Counted from the first letter of the stretch, positions 1 to 9,308 are shown. The stretch is 64,000 nt of DNA from an uncultured Lentisphaerota bacterium (GCA_903889245.1 CAISWQ010000072.1:1-64000); one strand, 5' to 3'. Numbers and translations: made by a program. Notes: generated from the letters alone by a model not told the origin.

Positions 1-45
1 CAACCCCGCGAATCCAAACCGAAGACGCGGGGTTGCAAACCCCGC
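1..45. repeat. Overlapping, mutually exclusive inverted repeats
   Basis: CAACCCCGCG (1-10)/CGCGGGGTTG (26-35) versus GCGGGGTT-GCA-AACCCCGC (27-45). Confidence 0.85.
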
Positions 46-143
46 CCACAAGAATAAAGCCAACTACAGCAGCGGGAGAAAATTTTCCGTGTGATCGGAG
101 TGATCCGTGGTTTTTCCTCCGCTCCCCAGCACTTCACTCTTCT

Positions 144-2504
144 TCAGAATCCGGCGTGCTCGGTGCGCTCGATGATTTCTTCCTGCAGTTCCTTGCAGAG
201 GTCACAGAAATAATCGCTGTAGCCGGCGACGCGGACGATGAGGTCGCGGTGCGCCTCCGGCTGCGCCTGCGCGGTGCGGAGCGTCTCGGCACGGACGATG
301 TTGAACTGGACGTGGTGGCCATCCAGCTTGAAATAGCTGCGGACGAGGTGGCCCCAGTTTTCGAGGCCCTGCCCGGTGGCGATCAGCGCGGGCGTGAACT
401 TCATGTTCAGCAGCGTGCCGCCGGCCTTGAGCTGGTCCATCTTCGCGGCGCTCTTGAGGACGGCGGTCGGGCCGCGGCGGTCGGCGCCCTGCACCGGACT
501 GATACCCTCGCTCACGGGCTTGCCCGCGCTGCGGCCATCGGGCGTGGCGCCGAGGACGCTGCCGAAATAGACATGGCACGTGGTCGGCAGCATCTCGACG
601 CGGTAGCGGCCGCCCTTGGTGTCGGGCCGGCCATCGAGTTCCTCGACGCAGGTGTTGAAGATGCGCGTCGTGATGGCGTCGGCGACATCGTCGTCGTTGC
701 CATACTTGCGCGTTTTGTTGAGCAGGCGCTGGCGCAGCGCTTCGTGCCCGGCGAAGTCGGCTTCGAGCGCGCGGACGAAGTCGGGCAGGCTGACGGCGCG
801 CTCATCGATGGCGAGCTGGCCGAGCGCGCTCATGCTGTCGGTGAGCGTGCCGAGGCCGACAAACTGGATATAGGTGTTGTTGTAGCGCGCGCCGCCGGCG
901 TTGTAATCGCGGCCGCGGGCAATGCAGTCATCAATCAGCACGCTCAAAAACGGCGCAGGCATTTGCGTGGCGTACATGCGCTCGATGAGCTGGTTGCCGC
1001 GCAGCTTGATCTCGAGGACGTGGTGGAACTGTGCGCGGTAGGCGGCGAAGAGATCGTCGAACGTCTTCCATGCGGCCGGGTCGCCGGTCTGCGGGCCGAT
1101 CTGTTTCCCGGTGCGCGGGTCCATGCCGTTGTGGAGCGCGAGCTCGAAGCACTTGGGCATGTTGAAGTAGCCCGTGAGGATGAACGCCTCCTTGCCGAAG
1201 GCGCCGACCTCGACGCAGCCGCTGCAGCCGCCGGCGCGCGCGTCCTCGGGCGTCTTGCCCATGCGGAGCTGCTCCTTCACGACGGCATCGGTGTTGAAGA
1301 TCGAGGGGAAGCCGTAGCCCTTGCCGACGACGCGCAGCGCGTGGTGCAGCAGCGCGTCGGGCGTCTGGCGCGAGAGCTGGAGGTTCGTGCTCGGCTGGAG
1401 CAGGTGCATCTCGTCGACGATATCGAGCAGGATGTGCGAGACGGCGTTGGAGCCATCGGAGCCGTCGCGCAGCAGGCCGCCGATGTTGATGTTCGCGAAG
1501 TCGGTGTAGGTGCCGCTCTCGGCCGCGGTGACGCCAACCTTCGGCGGCGCGGGGTGGTTGTTGAACTTGATGAAGAAGCACTCCAGCAGCTCCTGCGCGC
1601 CCGCGCGCGTTAGCGTGCCCTCCGCGAGGCCCTGCTCGTAGAACGGCAGCAGATGCTGGTCGAGGTGGCCGGGGTTGAACGAGTCCCAGCCGTTCAGCTC
1701 GGTGATCACCGCGAGGTGGCAGAACCAGTAGTACTGGAGCGCCTCCTGGAAATCGCGCGGCGCGTGGGCCGGGACATACGCGCAAGTCGCGGCGATCTTT
1801 TCCAGCTCGGCGCGGCGCTGCGGATTCTGCTCCCGCGCCGCCAGCTCGCGCGCGAGCGCGGCGTGGCGTTCGGCGAAGACGATGACGGCGTCGCAGGAAA
1901 TATCGAACGCGAGCAGCGCCTCGCGCTTGTCGAGCGCCTGCGGGTCGTTCAGGAAGTCGAGCTGCGCCAGTGCGACGGCGATGTCCTTTTTGATATCGAG
2001 CATGCCCTTCCGGTAAATCTTGTCATCGAGCACGGTGTGGCCCGGCGCGCGCTGCTCCATGAACTCGGTGAACAGCCCGGCGCCGTAGGCGGCGTGCCAG
2101 TCGGCCGGCAGCGCGGCGAACAGCCGGTCGCGCATCGAGCGGCCGCGCCAGTAGGGGATCACCTGCTCGCGGTAGATGCGCAGGCAGTCGGCGTCCACGT
2201 CGTAGTGCGTCAGCGGGCGCGAGTTGAGGATTTCCAGATCCTCGACGCTGTGGCAGGTCAGCTCCGGGAACGTCGGCACGCACTTCGGGCGCGGGCCGCG
2301 TTCGCCGACGATAAGTTCGCCCTCGCCGATGTAGATCGTTTTTTTCTGGCAGAGATGGAGAAACGCCTTGGCGCGCATCACCGGCGTGGAGTAGCGGCCG
2401 GCGTTCTCCTGGTAGAAGGCGGTTATCAGCGCCGCGCGCTCCGGCGAGATGCCCGGCCGCGTGTCGAGGCTCTGGCGGCGTAACCGGCTGGTGCGTTCGT
2501 TCAT
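144..2504 (-). CDS. hypD: Glycyl radical enzyme, trans-4-hydroxy-L-proline dehydratase (HypD)-like
   Basis: 786 aa; C-terminal glycyl radical motif RVAGYSDYF; active-site region GGCSGCVEVGAFGKEA; MLPTTCHVYFG and GPTAVLKSAAKMDQLKAGGTLLN resemble HypD as recalled; adjacent activase. Confidence 0.75.
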   Translation of the reverse strand: MNERTSRLRRQSLDTRPGISPERAALITAFYQENAGRYSTPVMRAKAFLHLCQKKTIYIGEGELIVGERGPRPKCVPTFPELTCHSVEDLEILNSRPLTHYDVDADCLRIYREQVIPYWRGRSMRDRLFAALPADWHAAYGAGLFTEFMEQRAPGHTVLDDKIYRKGMLDIKKDIAVALAQLDFLNDPQALDKREALLAFDISCDAVIVFAERHAALARELAAREQNPQRRAELEKIAATCAYVPAHAPRDFQEALQYYWFCHLAVITELNGWDSFNPGHLDQHLLPFYEQGLAEGTLTRAGAQELLECFFIKFNNHPAPPKVGVTAAESGTYTDFANINIGGLLRDGSDGSNAVSHILLDIVDEMHLLQPSTNLQLSRQTPDALLHHALRVVGKGYGFPSIFNTDAVVKEQLRMGKTPEDARAGGCSGCVEVGAFGKEAFILTGYFNMPKCFELALHNGMDPRTGKQIGPQTGDPAAWKTFDDLFAAYRAQFHHVLEIKLRGNQLIERMYATQMPAPFLSVLIDDCIARGRDYNAGGARYNNTYIQFVGLGTLTDSMSALGQLAIDERAVSLPDFVRALEADFAGHEALRQRLLNKTRKYGNDDDVADAITTRIFNTCVEELDGRPDTKGGRYRVEMLPTTCHVYFGSVLGATPDGRSAGKPVSEGISPVQGADRRGPTAVLKSAAKMDQLKAGGTLLNMKFTPALIATGQGLENWGHLVRSYFKLDGHHVQFNIVRAETLRTAQAQPEAHRDLIVRVAGYSDYFCDLCKELQEEIIERTEHAGF

Positions 2505-3409
2505 GGTTTCACGTCCACTCCGTGCCCGCGGAAGATGTCCCGCGCCGCGGACATTCGCTCATCCGTCGGCGGTTTCAAGTCCGCGTGCGCATACTTATGC
2601 CCAACGCGCGCGTGCTTGGAAAGCCCGGTGTGGTGATAGGGCAGCAGGCTCACCTGCCGCACGCGCGGCAGCGACGCGGCGAGCTGCGCGATCGCGGCGA
2701 GGTTCGCCGCGTCGTCGTTGACGCCCGGAATCACCGGCACGCGCAGCCAGATCTGCTCGTGGACCTCCGCGAGCGCGCGCAGGTTGGCGAGGATCGGCGC
2801 GTTCGGGACGCCGCAGTGTTGCCGGTGACGCGCCTCATCCATCAGCTTCACATCGAACAGCACGAGATCAGCGAGCCGGCCCAGCGCCAGCAGGTCCTCC
2901 GTACAGCCGAAGCCACAGGTATCGAGCGCGGTGCGGATACCGTGCGCCTTGCACGCCTGGAGCAGCGCCAGCACAAACGCCGCCTGCGTCAGCGGCTCGC
3001 CGCCGGAAAACGTCGCGCCGCCGCCGGATTCGTCATAGAAAATCTTGTCCTTCAGGATCTCGGTCATGACGGCCTCCGCCGACATGGCGTGACCGACGAG
3101 CTGCCGCGCGCCGGAGGGACACGCCTCGACGCAACGACCGCAGAGGTTGCACTCCGGCTGGCGCACCGGCCAGGCGCCGCTGCCCGCGAGGGCCTGGCCG
3201 AACGGACACGCCAGCCGGCACGCGCCGCAGGCGGCGCAGCGGTTTTCCACCACGAGCAGCTCCGGCTGCGGCGCGAGCCCTTCCGGGTTGTGACACCACG
3301 AACAGCGCAACGGACAGCCCTTCAGGAAAACAGTCGTGCGGATGCCCGGTCCATCGCTGACCGAGTACTTCTGGATATTGAACACCAGCCCTGTTGCTTG
3401 TGTGCTCAC
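2501..3409 (-). CDS. Glycyl-radical enzyme activating enzyme (radical SAM)
   Basis: GPGIRTTVFLKGCPLRCSWCHNPEG radical SAM CxxxCxxC plus ferredoxin-like clusters CAACGACRLACP and CNLCGRCVEACP; overlaps the GRE gene; GTG start inferred (ORF runs to 3562). Confidence 0.85.
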   Translation of the reverse strand: MSTQATGLVFNIQKYSVSDGPGIRTTVFLKGCPLRCSWCHNPEGLAPQPELLVVENRCAACGACRLACPFGQALAGSGAWPVRQPECNLCGRCVEACPSGARQLVGHAMSAEAVMTEILKDKIFYDESGGGATFSGGEPLTQAAFVLALLQACKAHGIRTALDTCGFGCTEDLLALGRLADLVLFDVKLMDEARHRQHCGVPNAPILANLRALAEVHEQIWLRVPVIPGVNDDAANLAAIAQLAASLPRVRQVSLLPYHHTGLSKHARVGHKYAHADLKPPTDERMSAARDIFRGHGVDVKP

Positions 3410-3441
3410 GCGGCCCGCGATTATCTTCGGTTCGCCGCAAT

Positions 3442-3487
3442 TTCCAAGCCTTGGAAATCTGCCGGAGATTTTTTCCAAGCCTTGGAA
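3442..3487. repeat. Palindrome array A, 2 units of TTCCAA-N3-TTGGAA
   Basis: Units 3442-3456 and 3473-3487, spacing 31 bp. Confidence 0.95.
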
Positions 3488-3550
3488 AACTGCACCCCAC
3501 CCCATCAGGCCGGCTTCGCTTCTTGTTCTTCCGCGCCGAGGGCTGCGGGA
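3480..3550 (-). pseudogene. Remnant of a sulfatase 3' end plus downstream flank
   Basis: About 70-bp near-identity to 4921-4990, including PQPSARKNKKR coding end and CCTTGGAAA; frame shifted. Confidence 0.75.
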
Positions 3551-3618
3551 TAAGATCATCACCGTCCGGTGGGCTTGACTCCAAACTGCGGTTCGCAGAG
3601 TATCAACCGCAGACAGGA

Positions 3619-4845
3619 ATGAAAATGTTCACTTCACGTATGTCAAAAATCGAAGTTACCACAGCCCTCATGGCGCTCATGTTGGGCTCGTCTGCCTTGG
3701 TGGCCACCGCAGCCGACGGCGTTCCCTATGAGAACTGGACGTCCGGTGTAAAAAAACACGATGTCGTTTCCCTGCCAGGCCGGCATGTGATGCATGCCTA
3801 CTACGCCCTCGATACCGAAAGCCCGGATGGCCGGTATGTTCTCTACTACACATCCGGAACCAAATCCGGCGAGGAAGGTGACCTGCGCATTCTGGAACGC
3901 AAGACCGGCAAAGAGACCATCATCGCGGAGCACATCCAAACGGAAGATGCGCACCGCGCCGCGTGTCAGCAATGGGCCAACGGGGGCAAGACCATTGTCT
4001 ATCATGATTGCCGCGGCGGGAAATGGGTTGTCGTCGCCGTTGATCTGGCCACACTGAAGCAGAAAGTCCTGGCCGAAGACCGCCAGCTCGGGTTCGGCGC
4101 CACCGCCAGTATTTATGCGCCGCTTTACGGCTGCCACTGGAACCCGGGCCCCCATCGCGACCTGGAATTCGTAAACGTCGAGACGGGTGAGATCAAGACG
4201 ATCCTGACCGCCGACGCCATCGTCGGGAAGTATGCCGAGTGGACCCAAAAGCGTTTTGGCGGTGCGCGCCTATCCGTCTGCTTCCCGTGGATCAGCCCCG
4301 ATGGGAAGAAGGTCTTCTGCAAGGTGGGCAAGCCCGGCTGGGGGAACAGCTACCGGGGTATGCACGTCAGCGACCGCGATGGCAAGGTCATCTACGACAT
4401 CGAAAAGAGGGAGTTCACCCGTCTTTCCATGAATTGGGGGCATCCCTCGTGGACGCCCGATTCGACCGCGATTTTTGAAAAGGGGAACTTCGCGATGAAC
4501 GTCACGACGGGCAAAACCGTCCTCTTTGGGCGCTCGCCAACCGACCATCCGACGTTGGCGCCCGATGGGAAAGTGTTTGCCTCGGACGGGAAGGAATCGA
4601 AGAAAGAGAAAGAGTGGGTCGTTATCGTTGGCAAGGCGGTGCCCGCCAAGTCGAGCCAGGATTCGGCCGCCTATACAATCATAGATAAGTTTGACAATAA
4701 CCAGGGGGCAGCGTCGTGGCGCCGCAATCATCCGCATCCGGTTTTCAGCGCGGACGGAAAACGCCTCTACTACAACGTGAATGACGGTCCGTGGACGCGG
4801 CTGGTCGTGGCGGAAGCGGGCGACGGCACTTCTCACCAGCCTTAG
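3619..4845 (+). CDS. Secreted TolB-like beta-propeller protein, possibly oligogalacturonate lyase-like (PL22)
   Basis: Signal peptide; repeated SPDGR/SPDGKK/APDGK/SADGKR blade motifs. Confidence 0.55.
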   Translation: MKMFTSRMSKIEVTTALMALMLGSSALVATAADGVPYENWTSGVKKHDVVSLPGRHVMHAYYALDTESPDGRYVLYYTSGTKSGEEGDLRILERKTGKETIIAEHIQTEDAHRAACQQWANGGKTIVYHDCRGGKWVVVAVDLATLKQKVLAEDRQLGFGATASIYAPLYGCHWNPGPHRDLEFVNVETGEIKTILTADAIVGKYAEWTQKRFGGARLSVCFPWISPDGKKVFCKVGKPGWGNSYRGMHVSDRDGKVIYDIEKREFTRLSMNWGHPSWTPDSTAIFEKGNFAMNVTTGKTVLFGRSPTDHPTLAPDGKVFASDGKESKKEKEWVVIVGKAVPAKSSQDSAAYTIIDKFDNNQGAASWRRNHPHPVFSADGKRLYYNVNDGPWTRLVVAEAGDGTSHQP

Positions 4846-4944
4846 GCCTCGATTCATTGGGGAGCCGCGAGCCCCAGCGCCTTCCCTCTCTCCATCAACC
4901 GGGCTGTGCTGCCTCCGGAACCTTGGAAACGGCTCCCTACCCCA

Positions 4945-6330
4945 TCAGGCTGGTTTCCGCTTCTTGTTCTTCCGCGCCGAGGGCTGCGGGTCCTTGAGCG
5001 GCAAAAGATCGAGCGACTTTTCCCACGCGACGAGGCGGCCGGCGAGGTCGCGGACGACGTCGGCTTTCGCGGCGGCGGGCGCGAGGTTGTTCAGCTCGCC
5101 GGGATCGGCGCGCATATCGAAGAGCTGCGTCACCGGGTCGTCGCGGTAGGCAATGTATTTGTATTCCGCCGTGCGGACCATGCGGCCGGCGCCGTGCGTG
5201 TCACTCACGATGAACTCGCGCCACGGCGTCGCGTCGCGGCCCTCCAACAGCGGGCGCAGGCTCAAGCCGCGCATCTTCGGCGGCGGCGCGAAGCCGGCGA
5301 ACGCGCAGAGCGTCGGCGCCACGTCGAGGCCGGTGACCAGATGCCGCTCGTCGCGACGGCCCGCCTGCAAGTGTCCGGGCCACGCGGCGAAGAACGGCAC
5401 GCGCGCGGCCTCGTCATAGAGAAACATCTTCGAGGTCAGTCCATGTCGCGCAAGGCCATCGCCGTGATCCGCCGTCAGGACCACGAGCGTCTCCTCCGTC
5501 AGCCCGGCATCGTCGAGCGCGTCGAGCACGCGGCCGACGGCGGCATCGGCCATCTCGACCATGCGGTAGTAGTTCCAGAGATACCAGCGCCACTGCTCCG
5601 CGCCCCACGTCTTGCTTTCGTGACGCCGCGCCACCATGGCCGGCTCGGCTTGCGGGTGGCCGTGGTTGAACGGCAGCGGCGGCAGGTCCGGCGGCGGGAG
5701 CAGGCGCGTGCGTGGTTCGTCGCCCTGATGCTCGAAGACCCAGTAGCAGCAGTCGTGCGGCTGGAGGAAACCGAGATTAAGGAAAAACGGTTTTCCACCG
5801 CTCTTGCGCGTGCGCAGGAAGCCCTCGGCGGCGCGCGCGACGGCCGCGTCGGAGTGTTCGCCGATGCCGGTGCCCGGCGTGATGACGTGGAAGCTGTCCT
5901 TGAAGTCGCGGCCGGTGACGTGCCACTTGCCGCCATAGACCGCGTCGTAGCCGCGCGCGCCGAACCACTGGCCGAGGTCGGGCATGTCGGGCGCGATCGG
6001 CCACGCGTCGTTCATGATGACACCGTTCTCCTGCGAGGCGCGGCCTGTGTACCAGCAGGTGCGCGCGGGGCAGCAGACCGGGTTCGCCGAGTAGGAAAGG
6101 CTGAACGTGGTGCCCGCCGACGCGAGCCGGTCCATCGCCGGCGTGCGAACGTGCGCGCAGCCGAAGGCGGAGACCGCCTCCCAGTGTTGCTGGTCGGTGT
6201 GCATGAAGAGGATGTTCGGCGGCCGTTTTTCCGGTGCCGCGGGCGCGCGGCGCTCCGCGAGCATCAGACCGAGCGCGCCCAAGCCGCCCGCCTTCAGGAA
6301 ACCGCGCCGTGTGGAGTTGAGCGTTGTCAT
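4945..6330 (-). CDS. Sulfatase with TAT-like signal
   Basis: MTTLNSTRRGFLKAGG signal; NILFMHTDQQHW; Cys-type sulfatase motif CCPAR; lysine-rich C-terminus. Confidence 0.88.
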   Translation of the reverse strand: MTTLNSTRRGFLKAGGLGALGLMLAERRAPAAPEKRPPNILFMHTDQQHWEAVSAFGCAHVRTPAMDRLASAGTTFSLSYSANPVCCPARTCWYTGRASQENGVIMNDAWPIAPDMPDLGQWFGARGYDAVYGGKWHVTGRDFKDSFHVITPGTGIGEHSDAAVARAAEGFLRTRKSGGKPFFLNLGFLQPHDCCYWVFEHQGDEPRTRLLPPPDLPPLPFNHGHPQAEPAMVARRHESKTWGAEQWRWYLWNYYRMVEMADAAVGRVLDALDDAGLTEETLVVLTADHGDGLARHGLTSKMFLYDEAARVPFFAAWPGHLQAGRRDERHLVTGLDVAPTLCAFAGFAPPPKMRGLSLRPLLEGRDATPWREFIVSDTHGAGRMVRTAEYKYIAYRDDPVTQLFDMRADPGELNNLAPAAAKADVVRDLAGRLVAWEKSLDLLPLKDPQPSARKNKKRKPA

Positions 6331-7061
6331 GGCGTGCCGCCTTTCGCGCGCGCGTTGAGCAGGTAGAGGTGGCGCTCGCTCGCGGCGAGCACCACGCGGT
6401 GCCGCGCGTCGAGCCACCAGCGCACCGGCAGCAACCCGCGCCCGAACTGCTCGAAGACGTACAGCGCAACTTTCTTCCCACCGAGTTCAACCGCGTGCTC
6501 GCCGGCATAGGCGAGCTTCTGGCCGGGCTTGTGCAGTTCGCCTTCCTCGAAGAGATCGAACTCCAGCGTCGTGGCCGCCGCGAACGGCAGGCGCGGCAGC
6601 ACGGCGAAGAGCAGCCAGTCGGCGGTCCAGTTCTGTGGCGCGGGCCGGCGGCGCTCCTTCGTGGCCGAGAAAATGATCTCGCCGCCCTCGACGCGTCCGG
6701 AACGTTTCTGCTCCAGGCCGGCGACGGGTATCCGGGGCATCTTGCTCTCCCAACCGATGTCCATGCTCCAGCGCTGCGGCGTCAGCAGCGGGTTGTCGGC
6801 GCACAGGAAGTCCGCCTGCGTGGTGACCGTGGTGGCGCCGGCGGCCACCGCCTCGCGCACGCGCAGGCGCTGGCCATCACGCTCGATGACCAGCTCACCC
6901 GACTGTCCTCCGGCCGGTTTGCCGCCGGGTTCGGGGATCAGAACATGACGTTCGTAGGCGAGTTTCCAGGGGCCGGCAGGCTCGAACGGACCTTCCGGCA
7001 GTGCCCACCTGGAGAGACGGTTGGCGATTACATCCCAGTCGCGCGGCTGTGTGGCATTCAT
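6327..7061 (-). CDS. Hypothetical protein, coupled to the sulfatase
   Basis: ATGA-type overlap with the sulfatase start; no family recognised. Confidence 0.6.
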   Translation of the reverse strand: MNATQPRDWDVIANRLSRWALPEGPFEPAGPWKLAYERHVLIPEPGGKPAGGQSGELVIERDGQRLRVREAVAAGATTVTTQADFLCADNPLLTPQRWSMDIGWESKMPRIPVAGLEQKRSGRVEGGEIIFSATKERRRPAPQNWTADWLLFAVLPRLPFAAATTLEFDLFEEGELHKPGQKLAYAGEHAVELGGKKVALYVFEQFGRGLLPVRWWLDARHRVVLAASERHLYLLNARAKGGTP

Positions 7062-7113
7062 GGCCCACAAACGCGCCGCTTGTCGCTCTTATTGCATTCG
7101 CCTACTATCGCCG

Positions 7114-7190
7114 CGCCAGGCGCCCTGGCGGGCGCGCTACAAACGGCGCGGCAAAACTCTGTGGCGTTTGTAGCCCCGCCGCAAGGCGGG
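7114..7190. repeat. Three consecutive inverted repeats upstream of the GH97 gene
   Basis: CGCCAGG-CGC-CCTGGCG; CTACAAACG...CGTTTGTAG; CCCGCC-GCAA-GGCGGG. Confidence 0.85.
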
Positions 7191-7212
7191 TGCTTCGGGG
7201 ATGGAAGCAAAC

Positions 7213-9153
7213 ATGAAAATATTGACGAGGGCACTGTTCGGCGCGGCGCTGGCCGCGGGGTTGAGCGCGGCGGCGGTGGAACTGAAGTCGCCCGATGGAA
7301 AACTGGTGGCGACCTTCGAGGTCAAGGCGCAGGGCGTGCCGTGCTACTCCATCGCCTACAAGGGCAAACCGCTGATTGCCGACGCGCGGCTGGGCTTGGA
7401 ACTCGCCAACGCGCCGCTGAACACCGGCCTCAAGCTCACCGGCACCGAGGCCGCCTCGCACGACGAGACGTGGAAGCCGGTCTACGGCGAGCGCAGCCGC
7501 ATCCGCGACCATTACAACCAGCTCATCGTGAAGCTCGCCGAGCCGGCGGGCGCGCGGCGGCAGATGCTCATCACCTTCCGCGCCTACGACGAGGGCCTCG
7601 CGTTCTGCTACACGCTGCCGAAGCAGCCGGGTCTCGATGCCCTCACCCTCAAGCGCGAGACCACGCAGTTCCGCTTTGCCGGCGATTTCACCGCGTGGGC
7701 CACCTACCGCGCGCAGGCCAACTACGAGAAAGTGCCGGTCAGCCAGATCAAACCCGGCTGCGAGCGCCCGCTCGTGTTGCAGGCCGACGACGAGGTCTTC
7801 CTCGCCATCGCCGAGGCGAAGCTCGTGGACTACGCCCGCATGAAGCTGCGCGTGGCCAAGGACGCGCCGACGACGCTCGAAGTGTTCCTCGATGCCGAGC
7901 GCAACAAGGAGGGCGAGGTCACCGGCTCCGCGCCGCTGACGACGCCGTGGCGCGTGGTCATGGCCGCGGAAAGCCCCGGCCGCCTGCTGGAAAACAACGA
8001 CCTCATCCTGAACCTGAACGATCCGTGCGCGCTCGCCGACACGTCGTGGATCAAGCCCGGCAAGGTCATCCGCGAGGTGACGCTGACGACGGCGGGCGGC
8101 AAGGCGTGCGTGGATTTCGCCGTGCAGCGCGGGCTGCAATACATCGAGTTCGACGCCGGCTGGTACGGCCATGAATATGATCCCAAGTCCGACGCGCGCG
8201 CGGTCAACCTCGATCCCAAGCGCAGCAAGGGCCCGCTCGACATGGAGGAGGTCTGCCGCTACGCGAAAGCCAAGGGCATCGGCGTGATTCTCTACGTGAA
8301 CCACCTCGCGCTGGAAAAGCAGTTCGATGAAATCCTGCCGATCTATAAGCGCTGGGGCATCGCCGGCCTCAAGTTCGGCTTCGTCAACGTCGGCTCGCAA
8401 AAGTGGACGAGCTGGATGTCGGAGGGCATCCGCAAATGCGCGCAGGCTGGCCTGATGGTGGACGCGCACGACGAGTACCGGCCGACCGGCTACACGCGCA
8501 CCTATCCGAACTTCCTGACCTGCGAGGGCATTCTCGGCGACGAGGAGAAGAAACGCACCAACGAGCAGACGCTGCTGACGCTCTTCAGCCGCTTCATCGC
8601 CGGCCCGGCCGATAACACCGTCTGCTACTACGACAACCGCGTCAACGACCTCTGTTCGCACGCCTACCAACTCGCCAAGCCCGTCTGCCTCTACAGCCCG
8701 TGGCAGTTCCTGTTCTGGTATGACCGGCCCGCGGCCGCGCCCGCCAAGGTCGGCGGCGCCGGCGGCGCGGAGACGAAGATCGGTAACGATCCTGAATTGG
8801 AATTTTATAACGCCATGCCCACCGTCTGGGACGACACCAAGGTCATCAGCGGGCAGATCGGCGACCATGTGATCATGGCGCGGCGCAGCGGCGCGGAGTG
8901 GTTCGTGGGTCTCATGCACGCCGGCGAGCCGCGCACGTTCGAGGTGCCATTGAAATTCCTGGAGCCGGGCCAGAGTTACAGCGCGCACATCTATAGCGAC
9001 GACCCGCAACTGAACACGCGCACGAAGGTGAAGATCGAACGCGTCCGCGTCACCGCCGCCACCGTGCTCAAGCTGCCGCTGATCAAGAACGGCGGCTGCG
9101 CCCTCCGCCTAGCCCCCGCGACCGCCACCGACCCGTTCCCAGCCTACCGCTGA
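7213..9153 (+). CDS. Glycoside hydrolase family 97-like
   Basis: Signal peptide; VELKSPDGKLVATFEVKAQG...YSIAYKGKPLI N-terminus, FDAGWYGHEYD and HDEYRPTGYTRTYPNFLTCEG typical of GH97; longer ATG at 7201 possible. Confidence 0.85.
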   Translation: MKILTRALFGAALAAGLSAAAVELKSPDGKLVATFEVKAQGVPCYSIAYKGKPLIADARLGLELANAPLNTGLKLTGTEAASHDETWKPVYGERSRIRDHYNQLIVKLAEPAGARRQMLITFRAYDEGLAFCYTLPKQPGLDALTLKRETTQFRFAGDFTAWATYRAQANYEKVPVSQIKPGCERPLVLQADDEVFLAIAEAKLVDYARMKLRVAKDAPTTLEVFLDAERNKEGEVTGSAPLTTPWRVVMAAESPGRLLENNDLILNLNDPCALADTSWIKPGKVIREVTLTTAGGKACVDFAVQRGLQYIEFDAGWYGHEYDPKSDARAVNLDPKRSKGPLDMEEVCRYAKAKGIGVILYVNHLALEKQFDEILPIYKRWGIAGLKFGFVNVGSQKWTSWMSEGIRKCAQAGLMVDAHDEYRPTGYTRTYPNFLTCEGILGDEEKKRTNEQTLLTLFSRFIAGPADNTVCYYDNRVNDLCSHAYQLAKPVCLYSPWQFLFWYDRPAAAPAKVGGAGGAETKIGNDPELEFYNAMPTVWDDTKVISGQIGDHVIMARRSGAEWFVGLMHAGEPRTFEVPLKFLEPGQSYSAHIYSDDPQLNTRTKVKIERVRVTAATVLKLPLIKNGGCALRLAPATATDPFPAYR

Positions 9154-9217
9154 AGGTGGACAGAAAAACCGGAGACAGAAAAACAAAGCCCAGCCGGCCC
9201 TGACTTTTCTGTGCACC

Positions 9218-9242
9218 GGCCACGACGGAGCGTGGCCCTCCA
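9218..9242 (+). repeat. Dispersed REP-like element GGCCACGACGGAGCGTGGCCCTCCA, copy 1
   Basis: Same 25-mer at 25951-25975 and inverted at 11823-11847. Confidence 0.93.
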
Positions 9243-9257
9243 TTTCTTGGGCCGCTG

Positions 9258-9308
9258 CTGTAGCGGCGCGCTAGGCGCGCCGACGGCGGGCATAGCCCGC
9301 CGCTACAG
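9258..9308. repeat. Nested inverted repeat, three-way-junction-like
   Basis: Outer arms CTGTAGCGGCG/CGCCGCTACAG; inner hairpins GGCGCG-CTAGG-CGCGCC and CGGCGGGC-ATA-GCCCGCCG. Confidence 0.85.

Noticed and set aside
33-1613. 526-aa plus-strand ORF
   Set aside because: Antisense to the HypD-like gene; low-complexity Arg/Ala/Glu/Val-rich translation typical of GC-rich shadow ORFs.
3442-3487. Classic rho-independent terminator interpretation of single TTCCAAGCCTTGGAA units
   Set aside because: Short A/U-rich stem with 3-nt loop, followed by an A-tract rather than a U-tract on either strand, and most arrays lie upstream of starts.
4906-8174. Long plus-strand ORFs (4906..6366, 6324..8174)
   Set aside because: Antisense to the sulfatase/hypothetical pair or out of frame with GH97; composition indicates artefacts.
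7105-9009. 634-aa minus-strand ORF
   Set aside because: Shadow of the GH97 gene on the other strand; no domain signatures.
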